DNA from: Sphingorhabdus sp. Alg239-R122 | GTDB taxonomy: Bacteria; Pseudomonadota; Alphaproteobacteria; Sphingomonadales; Sphingomonadaceae | NCBI RefSeq assembly: GCF_900537065.1 | Contig: NZ_UNRC01000007.1 | Coordinates: forward strand, 91,768-155,767 | DNA length: 64,000 bases | Direction: 5' to 3' | In this document: in pieces, positions 17,911-26,334 of the stretch | How the letters are laid out: every line of letters begins with the position of its first letter | How positions within the stretch are numbered: the first letter of the stretch is position 1 | Notes under the pieces: generated by a model | Seen by the model: the letters and a program-made list of their open reading frames with translations, nothing else | What the model was told of the DNA's origin: nothing | Database searches by the model: none | Position numbers and translations under genes: made by a program

Positions 17911-19494
17911 ATGCGCGGATGGAAGATTTTATGTAGCCTTGTAGCTCTTCTGGCCTGCGCAAATATGTCCGCTACCTTGGCACACCATATGAGCGGTGAC
18001 GACCTATCCCCGCCGTGCAGGGTAGCGCTGGGCGATATCTGGGGTGAAAATGCGCTGCTTGATATGACGGACGCTGTGGATGGTAGTCAATTTTCTTCCC
18101 CCACTGATATTGCAAAACTGTCGGTGGAGCGCGCACCTGGCGTAACGCTTGTAAAAGGTGGTGATTTTTCCGGTTGGGATTTCCGTGATGTCAGTTTTTC
18201 CAATATCTGTTTCGTTGAGGTAAAACTCAAAGAAACGAACTGGCAGGATGGAGGCTATTCAGGGATAGGGTTTATCAAGTCCGACCTGTCCGGCGCGCAG
18301 ATGCAACGCGCGCAAATGCCCGGTATCATGTTTCGCAACGCCACGGTGAGCGATGTCGATGCAGCAGGCGCAAACTGGTCCAATGGCTATTTTGACGGCG
18401 GTTGGTTTGACAGCAAGTGGGAGGGCGTGACGCTCGACAGGGCGGATATGTCGGGTTTCGTGATGGAATGCGGCATTACCGTACCTGATGGCTGCCCTGT
18501 GTTCTTTGGAGATGACGGTCCTGTCAGTGCAAAAGGTACCAACTTTACCAACGCGCATTATCCAAGAGCAGATGCTTTTGATGGTGCGGTTTTGGACAAT
18601 ACGCTGATTGATATCGGCGCGCTTGCCGATTTTCGCAGCGCTGACATCACTGGTAAAATACAGATTGCCGAAGGCGGTGACGCACCTGACATCAGCCGGG
18701 ATGAATTTAGGACTTTGCTTGCCGACCATGACAATTATGTGGCCCGGACAGGCGGCCCATCCTTTGACTGTAAAAAGGCCGTTACGCGGGTCGAACAGGA
18801 AATCTGCGGTGAATATGCCGACGAACTGCGCACAAAAGATCGTCAGTTAGCGGTGCTTTACAGGGAAGCGCGGCAGCGTGGGTTGAATGTAGTGGATGGC
18901 CAAAAAAAATGGCTTAGGATCAGGAATACATGCGGGGACCAGGGCAATGATTATCCTCGCGATTGCCTGATAAGCAGTTATGATACGCAAATAGGCGCGC
19001 TGTTGGGCATGCTTGGGGAAACCAGTTTTCTCGCACGTGGCGAAAAAACGCTGTTCGTGAATGACGTACTGCCGCTTTCGTCTGAAATGCGCACTAGCCC
19101 CCTGTTTGAGCGGCTGACCGATGTATTCGACAATACAGCCTATTCCCGGGTTGTCATAGAGCGTACTGGTGATGGCAGCTATGCGATTAACGGAATGGCC
19201 ATCGGTGCAAATGCGCATATGTGCCATATTGGTGCAAGCGGCCTGACACTGGATACCAATAGCGGCTGGTATGTGCTGCCCGCACACACGGCCGAAAAGC
19301 CCGCACCCATTTTCCGTATTATTGCAGACAAGGTTGAAGTATTTGCAGATGGCCGCCTTGATTATGAACGCTATGCGGAGGTGGCAAATCACATGGGCTG
19401 CGGCGCCCGGGCTAGTTTCAGCGACATGCGCCGGTTGAACGTCAGCGCGAAAAAACTGGAAAAATATGCCAGGGATTTGGCGGAGGGGCTTTAA
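17911..19494 (+). CDS. Exported protein: pentapeptide-like repeats plus LprI-like domain
   Basis: Protein of 527 residues with an N-terminal signal peptide (hydrophobic stretch, then ANMSATLAHH). Residues about 85-190 contain loose pentapeptide repeats of the A(D/N)LXX kind (GGDFSGWDFRDVSFSN, SDLSGAQMQRAQM, DRADMSG). Residues about 285-375 match the lysozyme-inhibitor LprI/DUF1311 pattern, with cysteines in SFDCKK, EQEICGEYADEL, RNTCGD and RDCLISSYDTQI. A C-terminal region of about 150 residues is unrecognised. A GGGAGAG site supports the start. The combination suggests a periplasmic protein with a beta-helix and a small disulphide domain; function unknown. It converges with mscS, overlapping by four bases. 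Confidence 0.75.
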   Translation: MRGWKILCSLVALLACANMSATLAHHMSGDDLSPPCRVALGDIWGENALLDMTDAVDGSQFSSPTDIAKLSVERAPGVTLVKGGDFSGWDFRDVSFSNICFVEVKLKETNWQDGGYSGIGFIKSDLSGAQMQRAQMPGIMFRNATVSDVDAAGANWSNGYFDGGWFDSKWEGVTLDRADMSGFVMECGITVPDGCPVFFGDDGPVSAKGTNFTNAHYPRADAFDGAVLDNTLIDIGALADFRSADITGKIQIAEGGDAPDISRDEFRTLLADHDNYVARTGGPSFDCKKAVTRVEQEICGEYADELRTKDRQLAVLYREARQRGLNVVDGQKKWLRIRNTCGDQGNDYPRDCLISSYDTQIGALLGMLGETSFLARGEKTLFVNDVLPLSSEMRTSPLFERLTDVFDNTAYSRVVIERTGDGSYAINGMAIGANAHMCHIGASGLTLDTNSGWYVLPAHTAEKPAPIFRIIADKVEVFADGRLDYERYAEVANHMGCGARASFSDMRRLNVSAKKLEKYARDLAEGL

Positions 19495-20852
19495 CTCCCT
19501 TTAGTCGCGGGGGTTTTGTTTTCGGTGCTGCCGTTCTCTTCGTTTTTCTTCGCGGCTTCAATCTTTTCCTTCACATTGAAACCATCCGGCAGTTCCTTGA
19601 TATAGAGATCACGCTGCGGAAAGGGGATTTCGATATTATGTTCCTGAAACAGTTCCCAAACACGCATCATCACATTGCCGCGGACATTGCCGATGCCGTC
19701 CTGTGGATCGTTGATCCAGCAGCGGATTTGGAAATTGACGCTATTGTCGCCAAATTCGAGCATCCATACGACGGGGGCGGGGCGTTTGAGAACGCGTTTT
19801 GACTCGCGTACGGCCTGATACAAGAGTTCCTGCACCTTGCGCATGTCGCTGTTATAGGCAACGCCGACATCGATTTTCATGCGGACATTGGGGTCGGAAT
19901 AGGACCAGTTTTCCACCTCGTTAATCATCAGGTTTTCGTTCGGGATCAGGTGTTCCTTGCCATCGCGGGTCAACACGGAGACGGCGCGTACGCCGATTTT
20001 ATTGACCCAGCCAAAACTGTCGCCGACCACGATCACGTCACCCGGCTTGATCGACCGATCCATCAGCAGGATGATACCCGCGATCAGGTTACCGATCGTT
20101 TTTTGCATACCGAAACCGATGGCAAGGCCGAACGCGCCGGAAAAGAAAGCGAGGGCGGTAAGGTCGATGCCAAGCACGTCGATGCCGACGAAAAAGGCGA
20201 TGATGACAATCACGATGGTCGCGATTTTCTGGCCCAGCAGTTTTTGTGTGGCGTCAAATTGCGAGGAACTGCTGATCGAATGGCTGACAATGCGTCCAAC
20301 AATGCGCGCCACCGCGAAAAGCAATACGCCAGTAAAGATCACGGTAACGATTTTCAGCAGCGATATGCGGCCTTCGCCCAGATCAAAACCTACCTGGTCA
20401 AGTGCGACGGTGATTTCTTCTATGCTGCCGACACGGCTGGCCATGACAGCGAGCGCGACACCCACACCCATAAGGGTGCCCAACCAGTTGGGCATGCGCA
20501 CACCGCGGATAAAATCATTGGTGAGCAGGCCTGACGCGATAGCCAGCGTGCTGGCGAAGATCACGTTGGCGATCAGTGTCCAATCCCATAATACCAGCAC
20601 CAGTGCGATGATGACGACTTCGGTCAGCCGCCGCACCATGTCCCGGATGCGCCTGCGTGCAAGTTCGCTTTCATAACCTGCGCGTGTTTCCCATATTTCC
20701 GCCAGTTTGGGCGCAATTATACGGCTGAGCGTCCAGCCAAGCAGGATGCTGCCCAGCACGAGCGCGGCGGCGATGCCGGCCTCTGTATATTGCAGTTGAG
20801 TCTGGCTCTGTGCGAATTTTTCGGTAAAGTCAGTGATGAGCTCATTTATCAT
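19491..20852 (-). CDS. MscS-family mechanosensitive channel
   Basis: Inner-membrane protein of 453 residues. Hydrophobic helices in the first half are followed by the pore-lining/MscS signature GFGMQKTIGNLIAGIILLMD (positions about 255-275) and the cytoplasmic beta domain (KPGDVIVVGDSFGWVNKIG). It is longer than E. coli MscS (286 residues) owing to extra N-terminal helices, like MscK/YbdG-type members. The role would be release of solutes on hypo-osmotic shock. Its ATG overlaps the metC stop by four bases, so the two genes are coupled although functionally unrelated. Confidence 0.93.
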   Translation of the reverse strand: MINELITDFTEKFAQSQTQLQYTEAGIAAALVLGSILLGWTLSRIIAPKLAEIWETRAGYESELARRRIRDMVRRLTEVVIIALVLVLWDWTLIANVIFASTLAIASGLLTNDFIRGVRMPNWLGTLMGVGVALAVMASRVGSIEEITVALDQVGFDLGEGRISLLKIVTVIFTGVLLFAVARIVGRIVSHSISSSSQFDATQKLLGQKIATIVIVIIAFFVGIDVLGIDLTALAFFSGAFGLAIGFGMQKTIGNLIAGIILLMDRSIKPGDVIVVGDSFGWVNKIGVRAVSVLTRDGKEHLIPNENLMINEVENWSYSDPNVRMKIDVGVAYNSDMRKVQELLYQAVRESKRVLKRPAPVVWMLEFGDNSVNFQIRCWINDPQDGIGNVRGNVMMRVWELFQEHNIEIPFPQRDLYIKELPDGFNVKEKIEAAKKNEENGSTENKTPATKGS

Positions 20853-22057
20853 TGCGCCGCTACCTTAAACGCTTTCAGCCCCTCTGCAAGGTCGGCGATC
20901 AGGTCATCGGTATCTTCCAGCCCGATTTGCAGGCGGACCAGATATTGCTCATGCACGCCATAATCAGCGGGCGGCCATGCGCTGGCCGTGCGGTGCTGCT
21001 GCGGCGAAATCGGAATGGCCAGGCTTTCAAATCCGCCCCAGCTATAGCCGATGCCAAATAGTTCAAGTGTATCTATAAAAGCCGCGCGTGCGTCATCGCT
21101 GCCGCCGTTCAGGACGAAAGAAAACAGTCCTGATGCGCCTTTGAAATCGCGTTTCCATGTCTCATGGCCGGGGCAGTCTGGCATTGCAGGATGCAGCACG
21201 CGTGCCACTTCATCCTGCGTGTTCAGCCAATAGGCGATTTTGAGCGCAGACATTTCATGCTGACGCAGCCGCACGTCGAGCGTGCGTAACCCGCGTGCGG
21301 CAAGATAGGCATCATCAGGTGACACCACCTGACCCAGCTGCTGTGCGGTGCTGCGCAGGCGTTTCCAGTATTTTTCCGTCGCGGTGACGCTGCCCATCAT
21401 CACATCGCTATGCCCTACAATATATTTTGTCGCGGCCAGAATTGTCATATCAACGCCTTTTTCGATCGCGGGAAAGAAAAACGGCGTCGCCCATGTATTG
21501 TCCAGCAGGGTGACAACTCCGCGCGCCTTTGCGGCCTCACAAATAGCGGGAATATCCTGTACCTCGAATGTCAGGCTGCCCGGGTTTTCCATCAGGATCG
21601 CGCGCGTTTTGTCGCAGATCAGACTGGCAATGCCCGCGCCTATCATCGGATCATAATAGCGTGTTTCCACGCCCATTCGCTTCAGGAAAGTTTCGGCAAA
21701 ACCGCGGCTGGGATCATAGGCATTGTCGGTAATAAGCAGCACGTCACCGGGCCTGAGCACCGACAGCAGGGCGCAGGAAATAGCCGCCACGCCGGATGGA
21801 TAGAGCATGGTGCCACACGCACCCGGTTCCATTTCGGTGAGCGCATCGGCCAGCGACCACTGTGTGGGTGACCCACGCCGGCCATAGAAAAACTGGCCAT
21901 CCTCGTTGGTCTTTGGTCCTTCACGCAGCGCCGCAACATTGTCATATAAATGCGTGCTCGCGCGCCACACCGGTGGATTGACAATCGCGCCTGTCCATTC
22001 CTTTTTACGGCCAGCGGTGACGGATTGCGTGGCTGGTTTATCGCTTTTTTTGGTCAA
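20849..22057 (-). CDS. metC: Cystathionine beta-lyase (PLP-dependent Cys/Met metabolism family)
   Basis: Fold-type I PLP enzyme of 402 residues that would cleave cystathionine to homocysteine, pyruvate and ammonia. PLP-lysine motif AATKYIVGHSDVMMG, DNTWATPFFF for the cofactor ring, and YGRRGSPTQWSLADAL for the N-terminal region match MetC rather than MetB. The only usable start is TTG at 22057, without an evident Shine-Dalgarno; no in-frame ATG or GTG occurs before the stop near 22109. Upstream, between it and dinB, are the inverted CTTCGACA repeats. Confidence 0.9.
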   Translation of the reverse strand: MTKKSDKPATQSVTAGRKKEWTGAIVNPPVWRASTHLYDNVAALREGPKTNEDGQFFYGRRGSPTQWSLADALTEMEPGACGTMLYPSGVAAISCALLSVLRPGDVLLITDNAYDPSRGFAETFLKRMGVETRYYDPMIGAGIASLICDKTRAILMENPGSLTFEVQDIPAICEAAKARGVVTLLDNTWATPFFFPAIEKGVDMTILAATKYIVGHSDVMMGSVTATEKYWKRLRSTAQQLGQVVSPDDAYLAARGLRTLDVRLRQHEMSALKIAYWLNTQDEVARVLHPAMPDCPGHETWKRDFKGASGLFSFVLNGGSDDARAAFIDTLELFGIGYSWGGFESLAIPISPQQHRTASAWPPADYGVHEQYLVRLQIGLEDTDDLIADLAEGLKAFKVAAQ

Positions 22058-22087
22058 ACTTGGGTCCAGACTTTGGCATGCCTTTCG

Positions 22088-22169
22088 CCCTTCGACATGC
22101 TCAGGGTCTCAGGACAAACGAAATTTATTTACTGCGCTTATAGCCGCTTACCGTATGCTTGTCGAAGGG
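22088..22169. repeat. Inverted pair of CTTCGACA repeats
   Basis: CCCTTCGACATGC at 22088-22100 and GCTTGTCGAAGGG at 22157-22169 form an inverted repeat with 12 of 13 matches around a 56-base AT-richer centre, between the divergent metC and dinB genes. The left arm continues TCAGGG as in the widespread sphingomonad intergenic repeat, also seen at 9461. It lies upstream of the dinB LexA box by 30 bases. Confidence 0.65.
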
Positions 22170-22198
22170 TCTGTAAGAGGGCAGGTCAAGATATCCTT

Positions 22199-22213
22199 GT
22201 TCCCGAGATGTTC
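22199..22213 (+). promoter_or_regulatory. LexA (SOS) box before dinB
   Basis: GTTCCCGAGATGTTC is a perfect match to the alphaproteobacterial LexA operator GTTC-N7-GTTC. It ends 18 bases before the dinB ATG at 22232, and it contains the alternative ATG at 22208, which argues that translation starts at 22232. Confidence 0.85.
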
Positions 22214-22231
22214 CATGCCTATGGTGCCGCC

Positions 22232-23353
22232 ATGTCTGACGAGGCAGAATCGGATGCGCTGCAGCGCAAGATTATCCATATCGATATGGATGCGTTCTTC
22301 GCGAGCGTGGAACAGCGCGACCATCCTGAACTGCGGGGCAAGCCTGTCGCCGTGGGCGGATCCTCCAAACGCGGTGTGGTTGCGGCGGCCAGTTATGAAG
22401 CGCGCAAGTTCGGCGTTAAATCGGCCATGCCGTCGGTTACCGCGCAGCGCCGCTGCCCCGACCTGATATTCGTGAAGCACCGGTTTGAAGTGTACCGCGA
22501 AGTCTCCCGGCAGATCCGTGAAATATTCGCGGAACATACCGATCTGATCGAACCATTGTCGCTTGATGAGGCCTATCTGGACGTGACCGATGACAAGCAG
22601 GACATTGGTTCGGCCACTCTGATTGCCGAGGCTATACGTGCGCGGATCAGGGAAGTGACACGGCTAACTGCCAGTGCAGGCGTGTCGTATAATAAGTTTA
22701 TTGCCAAAATTGCGAGCGATCAGAACAAACCCGATGGCATCTGTGTGATCCCACCCAGACATGGTCCGGCCTTTGTCGCGAGCCTACCGGTGCGGCGCTT
22801 TCATGGTGTTGGCCCACGCACGGGGGAGAAAATGGCGCGGCTTGGTATTGAAACCGGCGCTGACCTGGCGGGCAAGAACGAGCAATGGTTATGCGAAAAA
22901 TTTGGGTCATGGGGCGGCTATCTCTATCTGGCCGCGCGCGGGATCGACCACCGCGAAGTCAAACCCAACCGCATCCGCAAGTCGATTGGCGGAGAGCGCA
23001 CCTATGGCGAGGACAAATGGACCGAGGCCGAACTGCGTGAAGCGCTGGATGCCGTGGTCGATATTGTCTGGGAGCGAATCGAAAAAAACGAGGCGCGCGG
23101 CCGCACCGTGACGCTGAAAATGAAATTTGCCGATTTTGTGCAGATCACCCGCGCGCGGTCACTGGATCGGTGGGTGAAAGACAAGCGGGAGTTTTCCGAA
23201 ATCGGTCATGTTCTGCTGGGCGACCAGATCCCGGTGGAAAAAGGCGTGCGTTTGATGGGTATTACACTATCGGCACTCGAAGGTGTGGATGATGAAGAGG
23301 GTGAAGATGAAGTGGAAGAAACAACGCCCGTTCAACCGGCGTTTGAGTTTTAG
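22232..23353 (+). CDS. dinB: DNA polymerase IV (Y-family translesion polymerase)
   Basis: Error-prone polymerase of 373 residues that bypasses DNA lesions. Metal-binding Asp18 is in HIDMDAFFASVEQ and Asp112/Glu113 in SLDEAYLDV; the steric-gate Phe follows the first motif. The palm/thumb stretch SAGVSYNKFIAKIASDQNKPDG and the GVGPRTGEKMARLGI helix-hairpin-helix are intact, and the little-finger domain ends in an acidic linker with a final QPAFEF that may bind the sliding clamp. Start set by the LexA box. Regulated by LexA, to judge from the operator. A second Y-family polymerase follows. Confidence 0.95.
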   Translation: MSDEAESDALQRKIIHIDMDAFFASVEQRDHPELRGKPVAVGGSSKRGVVAAASYEARKFGVKSAMPSVTAQRRCPDLIFVKHRFEVYREVSRQIREIFAEHTDLIEPLSLDEAYLDVTDDKQDIGSATLIAEAIRARIREVTRLTASAGVSYNKFIAKIASDQNKPDGICVIPPRHGPAFVASLPVRRFHGVGPRTGEKMARLGIETGADLAGKNEQWLCEKFGSWGGYLYLAARGIDHREVKPNRIRKSIGGERTYGEDKWTEAELREALDAVVDIVWERIEKNEARGRTVTLKMKFADFVQITRARSLDRWVKDKREFSEIGHVLLGDQIPVEKGVRLMGITLSALEGVDDEEGEDEVEETTPVQPAFEF

Positions 23354-23360
23354 CATTTAA

Positions 23361-23433
23361 TTTATTGGTTCGCTCTGGCTGACAAGCCTGTTCAGCCTTC
23401 GCACAGGCTTGCGAGCGAGAGCGAACCAATAAA
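23361..23433. repeat. 73-base structured element after dinB, same terminal repeats as the hisF element
   Basis: A perfect 16-bp outer stem (23361-23376 with 23418-23433) encloses a 9-bp inner stem (23383-23391 with 23403-23411, CAAGCCTGT/ACAGGCTTG). Its right 24 bases (23410-23433) match the right terminal repeat of the hisF element at 21 of 24 positions. It lacks the long 35-bp hairpin. Seven bases after the dinB stop, it could also act as a terminator or RNA-stabilising end for dinB, although no T-run follows. Confidence 0.75.
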
Positions 23434-23463
23434 GACTCCTTACCTTGCCAATCTCGCCTAAAT

Positions 23464-23478
23464 GTTCCTATTATGTTC
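23464..23478 (+). promoter_or_regulatory. LexA (SOS) box before the second Y-family polymerase
   Basis: GTTCCTATTATGTTC is a second perfect GTTC-N7-GTTC alphaproteobacterial LexA operator. It lies 110 bases after dinB and just before the next polymerase gene, giving it its own SOS control and showing that translation starts downstream of 23478. Confidence 0.85.
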
Positions 23479-23507
23479 CAATGTTTATTCTTGATGATTC
23501 GCACGCC

Positions 23508-24947
23508 ATGGATGGCGAAGGGCTTGCGCTAGCCAGCCATGCATCGGGCATGCGGTTCCTGTTCGTTGATTTTAACGCCTATTTTGCGAGCGTCGAACAG
23601 CATGACGATCCATCCCTTCGCGGCAGGCCGGTGTTGGTCACACCGCTGGACTCCGAACATAGCGGGGCGATTGCGGCGAGTTATGAGGCCAAGGCCTATG
23701 GCATCAAGCGCGGCACGACCGTAAAGGAAGCACGGCAGCTTTACCCGGGCATCATTGTGCGCGCGGCGCGGCACGACCGATATGTCGCGGTGCATCATAT
23801 GTTGATGCGTGAAATTGAACGACATCTGCCGATCCACCGCATCTGCTCGGTTGATGAATGTGTGTGCCGCCTCAATCCCGAAGAAGCGGGCATTGGCGCA
23901 GCACGTGCCAAGGCGATGGAGATCAAACGCGGTATCTATAAGAATGTGGGGCCCGCGCTGCGCTGTTCAATCGGGCTTGCCTCTTCCAGCCTGCTCGCCA
24001 AACTGGCCAGTGATTTGCAAAAACCCGATGGTTTGACCGTAATAGAGACAGAGACATTGCCTGAAGCATTAGCGGACCTGCCGCTCCGCGCCATTCCAGG
24101 TGTCGGGGCGGGTATATCCCGTCGTCTGGAACGCTCGGGTATCACGACATTTACGCAGCTGTGGAATCTGCAACCCAAGCGTGCACGGGCGATATGGAAT
24201 TCGGTCAATGGAGAGAAATTCCTCTACGCGCTCAAGGGTTATGACATTCCCGATCTTACTGAACCCAAAAAAGGGATGATCGGGCATAGCCGGGTGCTTT
24301 CAGGTGTGCATCGGAGCCCGCAGGGTGCGCGCATCGTAGCACGGGCCCTGCTGCTCAAAGCCGCGAGCCGGTTGCGGCATACCGGCTATTATTCAGGTGC
24401 GATGACAGTGTCGGTGAAGCTCTATCCCGCCGGGCGGATTGCGCATGAAATGCAGTTTCGCAGCACGCAGAATAGCTGGGTGTTCCTGAAAGAACTGGAT
24501 GCCCATTGGCAGCCCATGATAAGCGCATTGATGCGGCAGGCGGAGCAGTCGAAACTGCGCGGGCCGGCAAATGACCACGGGCAGGGACGTTATCAGCGGC
24601 AGGCACCAGCGCTGTCGCTGAAAGGCGTGACAGTGTACCTGCATAACCTGCGCGATAGCCCGCCCGATCCGGACCTGTTCGTGCCAAGGGCCGCCGACCG
24701 GCGTGACACGGTGGAGGCGATGCTGTGGAACCGGATTGATGCGCTCAACCGGCGATATGGCATGGAAACCGTCATGCCTGCTTCGCAAAAGGGGCTGGAC
24801 CTCAATTACCTGGGTGTGAAGATCGCGTTTAGCCGGGTGCCCGATGCATCTGAATTTGCCGATCGTGACGGCATTAAAAAAGCTGTGGGTGTGGACGAAT
24901 TTGCGCATGAATCGCGGACGCAGAACCCGGCACGTGCGCTATATTGA
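23508..24947 (+). CDS. Second Y-family DNA polymerase, divergent DinB paralogue
   Basis: Protein of about 479 residues, not an ImuB because the catalytic acids remain: Asp in LFVDFNAYFASVEQ and Asp-Glu in CSVDECVCRL (about residues 21 and 116-117). It differs from DinB in the second motif position (DFN instead of DMD) and lacks the second Asp of SLDEAYLDV. The GLASSSLLAKLASDLQKPDG and PGVGAGISRRLERSG segments are typical palm/HhH parts. A long little-finger and C-terminal tail follow. The start is uncertain (23481, 23508 or 23550); none has a clear ribosome-binding site. The LexA box upstream implies damage induction. Lesion specificity unknown. Confidence 0.88.
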   Translation: MDGEGLALASHASGMRFLFVDFNAYFASVEQHDDPSLRGRPVLVTPLDSEHSGAIAASYEAKAYGIKRGTTVKEARQLYPGIIVRAARHDRYVAVHHMLMREIERHLPIHRICSVDECVCRLNPEEAGIGAARAKAMEIKRGIYKNVGPALRCSIGLASSSLLAKLASDLQKPDGLTVIETETLPEALADLPLRAIPGVGAGISRRLERSGITTFTQLWNLQPKRARAIWNSVNGEKFLYALKGYDIPDLTEPKKGMIGHSRVLSGVHRSPQGARIVARALLLKAASRLRHTGYYSGAMTVSVKLYPAGRIAHEMQFRSTQNSWVFLKELDAHWQPMISALMRQAEQSKLRGPANDHGQGRYQRQAPALSLKGVTVYLHNLRDSPPDPDLFVPRAADRRDTVEAMLWNRIDALNRRYGMETVMPASQKGLDLNYLGVKIAFSRVPDASEFADRDGIKKAVGVDEFAHESRTQNPARALY

Positions 24948-24974
24948 TGCCCCCTGTGCTTGCCAGTCGGATGT

Positions 24975-25454
24975 TTACCAGTTTGGCGTTTCCGGTCCGC
25001 CGCACTGCATGTCGGCGAGCCGCCGCCGCACCGATTGCGATGTACGCGCGGGCAGGGCATCCAGCGCGAAATAGCGCGCCTCCAATATTTCGCGGCCATC
25101 GGCTTTGGGTGTGTCCTGCGTGCGCGCCGTGTATACATGCACATGGTTCTGTGCGCCGCGGCTGGTGTCCAGATATTCGCCGAGAAGTTTTACGTCATGC
25201 GCGGTGCAGCCGGTTTCTTCGCGCAATTCGCGCACGGCAGCATTTTCCGGGTCTTCGCCGCGATGCACACCGCCCCCCGGCAGCATATAGAGATGGCTTT
25301 TTCCATAGCTGTGCCGGATCAGCAGCAGTTCACCCGCATCGTTGAACGCCATGATCTTCGCGCCATACAGCGCAGGTTTTGCGATGTGCCAATAGGCGAG
25401 CCGTAACTGCTGCGCGATGCGGTAGGCAAGGTGGATGGGTTTTATCGAATGCAT
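24975..25454 (-). CDS. NUDIX hydrolase
   Basis: Hydrolase of nucleoside diphosphate derivatives, 159 residues. The Nudix box G-x5-E-x7-REUxEExGU is fully present (GGGVHRGEDPENAAVRELREETG region, about residues 60-82), so the enzyme should bind Mg2+ and be active. Substrate cannot be told from sequence; in this DNA-repair neighbourhood a nucleotide-pool sanitising role is possible but unproven. It converges with the second polymerase gene (27 bases apart) and is divergent from tag. Confidence 0.9.
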   Translation of the reverse strand: MHSIKPIHLAYRIAQQLRLAYWHIAKPALYGAKIMAFNDAGELLLIRHSYGKSHLYMLPGGGVHRGEDPENAAVRELREETGCTAHDVKLLGEYLDTSRGAQNHVHVYTARTQDTPKADGREILEARYFALDALPARTSQSVRRRLADMQCGGPETPNW

Positions 25455-25516
25455 AGAGCTTCACTTGTTGAACGGAAAACCAGCCTAGCATAGGTCAGCG
25501 CAAAGGAGAGATATAA

Positions 25517-26095
25517 ATGATTGAGAGCACGGACGGAAAAATACGCTGTTTCGGCGGCGGGGTGGGCAAGGAATTTTACGCCGATTATCATGATCATGAA
25601 TGGGCCGTGCCGTGCCATGATGACCGCAAACTGTTCGAAATGCTGATCCTGGAAGGTGCGCAGGCGGGGCTGAGCTGGGAAACGGTGTTGAAAAAACGTG
25701 ACGGATACCGCGCCGCCTTTCATGGGTTCGATATCGTAAAGGTAGCCGCCATGACAGATGATGAGCTCGAAGCGCTGCGCGAAAACCCTGACATTATCCG
25801 CAACAGGCTCAAAATCCATTCGGCGCGCAAAAATGCTCGGGTGTTTATGGAAATGCAAAAAGAGTTCGGGTCGTTTGATGCATGGCTATGGAACCATGTG
25901 GATGGCAAAACCATCGATAATCGCGGTCAGGACTGGGGCGATGTTCCGGTTTCTACCCCGATTAGCGATGTTATATCGAAAACGCTCAAGAAACGCGGGA
26001 TGAGCTTTGTCGGGACGACGATTATCTATGCTTATATGCAGGCGGTGGGCATGGTGAATGACCATGCGAAAGGATGCTGGAAGAGCGCGGATTAA
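25517..26095 (+). CDS. tag: DNA-3-methyladenine glycosylase I
   Basis: Base-excision glycosylase for 3-methyladenine, 192 residues. The zinc ligands known for E. coli Tag have counterparts here: Cys11 in RCFGG, a His in YHDHEW, and His/Cys in NDHAKGCW near the C-terminus. EGAQAGLSWETVLKKR is the conserved helix-hairpin-helix region. AGGAGA stands eight bases before the ATG. Its stop overlaps the convergent small gene by four bases. It fits the repair-oriented cluster beginning with dinB. Confidence 0.95.
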   Translation: MIESTDGKIRCFGGGVGKEFYADYHDHEWAVPCHDDRKLFEMLILEGAQAGLSWETVLKKRDGYRAAFHGFDIVKVAAMTDDELEALRENPDIIRNRLKIHSARKNARVFMEMQKEFGSFDAWLWNHVDGKTIDNRGQDWGDVPVSTPISDVISKTLKKRGMSFVGTTIIYAYMQAVGMVNDHAKGCWKSAD

Positions 26096-26334
26096 TGAGA
26101 ATGGCCGGGCAGGGTACTGTTGCGCGATGGATGTAGTAGGGCGATGGTGCGATCTGAGTGGCAATGCGCCATGCCCGCCATGGAGACGGCATAATGCACG
26201 CCCCGCTTGCCGTTTTCGGTGGCTCCCATGATAGTGCCGACGCAAATTCCGGTGGTAAGTATTGCGCCAAGCACAACACCGTTGCGGATCAGCCGGAATC
26301 GGGGAAGCGAGGGCATTGTGAATTGTATCGACAT
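26092..26334 (-). CDS. Small hypothetical protein with one membrane segment
   Basis: Protein of 80 residues with no family I recognise. The ATG at 26334 is preferred because GGAG lies five bases upstream; an earlier ATG at 26367 lacks this. A single hydrophobic stretch (VVLGAILTTGICVGTIMG, about residues 19-36) could be a signal anchor. The rest contains several histidines (HYAVSMAGMAHCHS and a C-terminal HSH). It overlaps the end of tag by four bases. Confidence 0.5.
   Translation of the reverse strand: MSIQFTMPSLPRFRLIRNGVVLGAILTTGICVGTIMGATENGKRGVHYAVSMAGMAHCHSDRTIALLHPSRNSTLPGHSH

Noticed and set aside
23508..24947. The second Y-family polymerase as ImuB
   Set aside because: ImuB lacks the catalytic acids; here the Asp and Asp-Glu remain, and no imuA or dnaE2 gene is adjacent.
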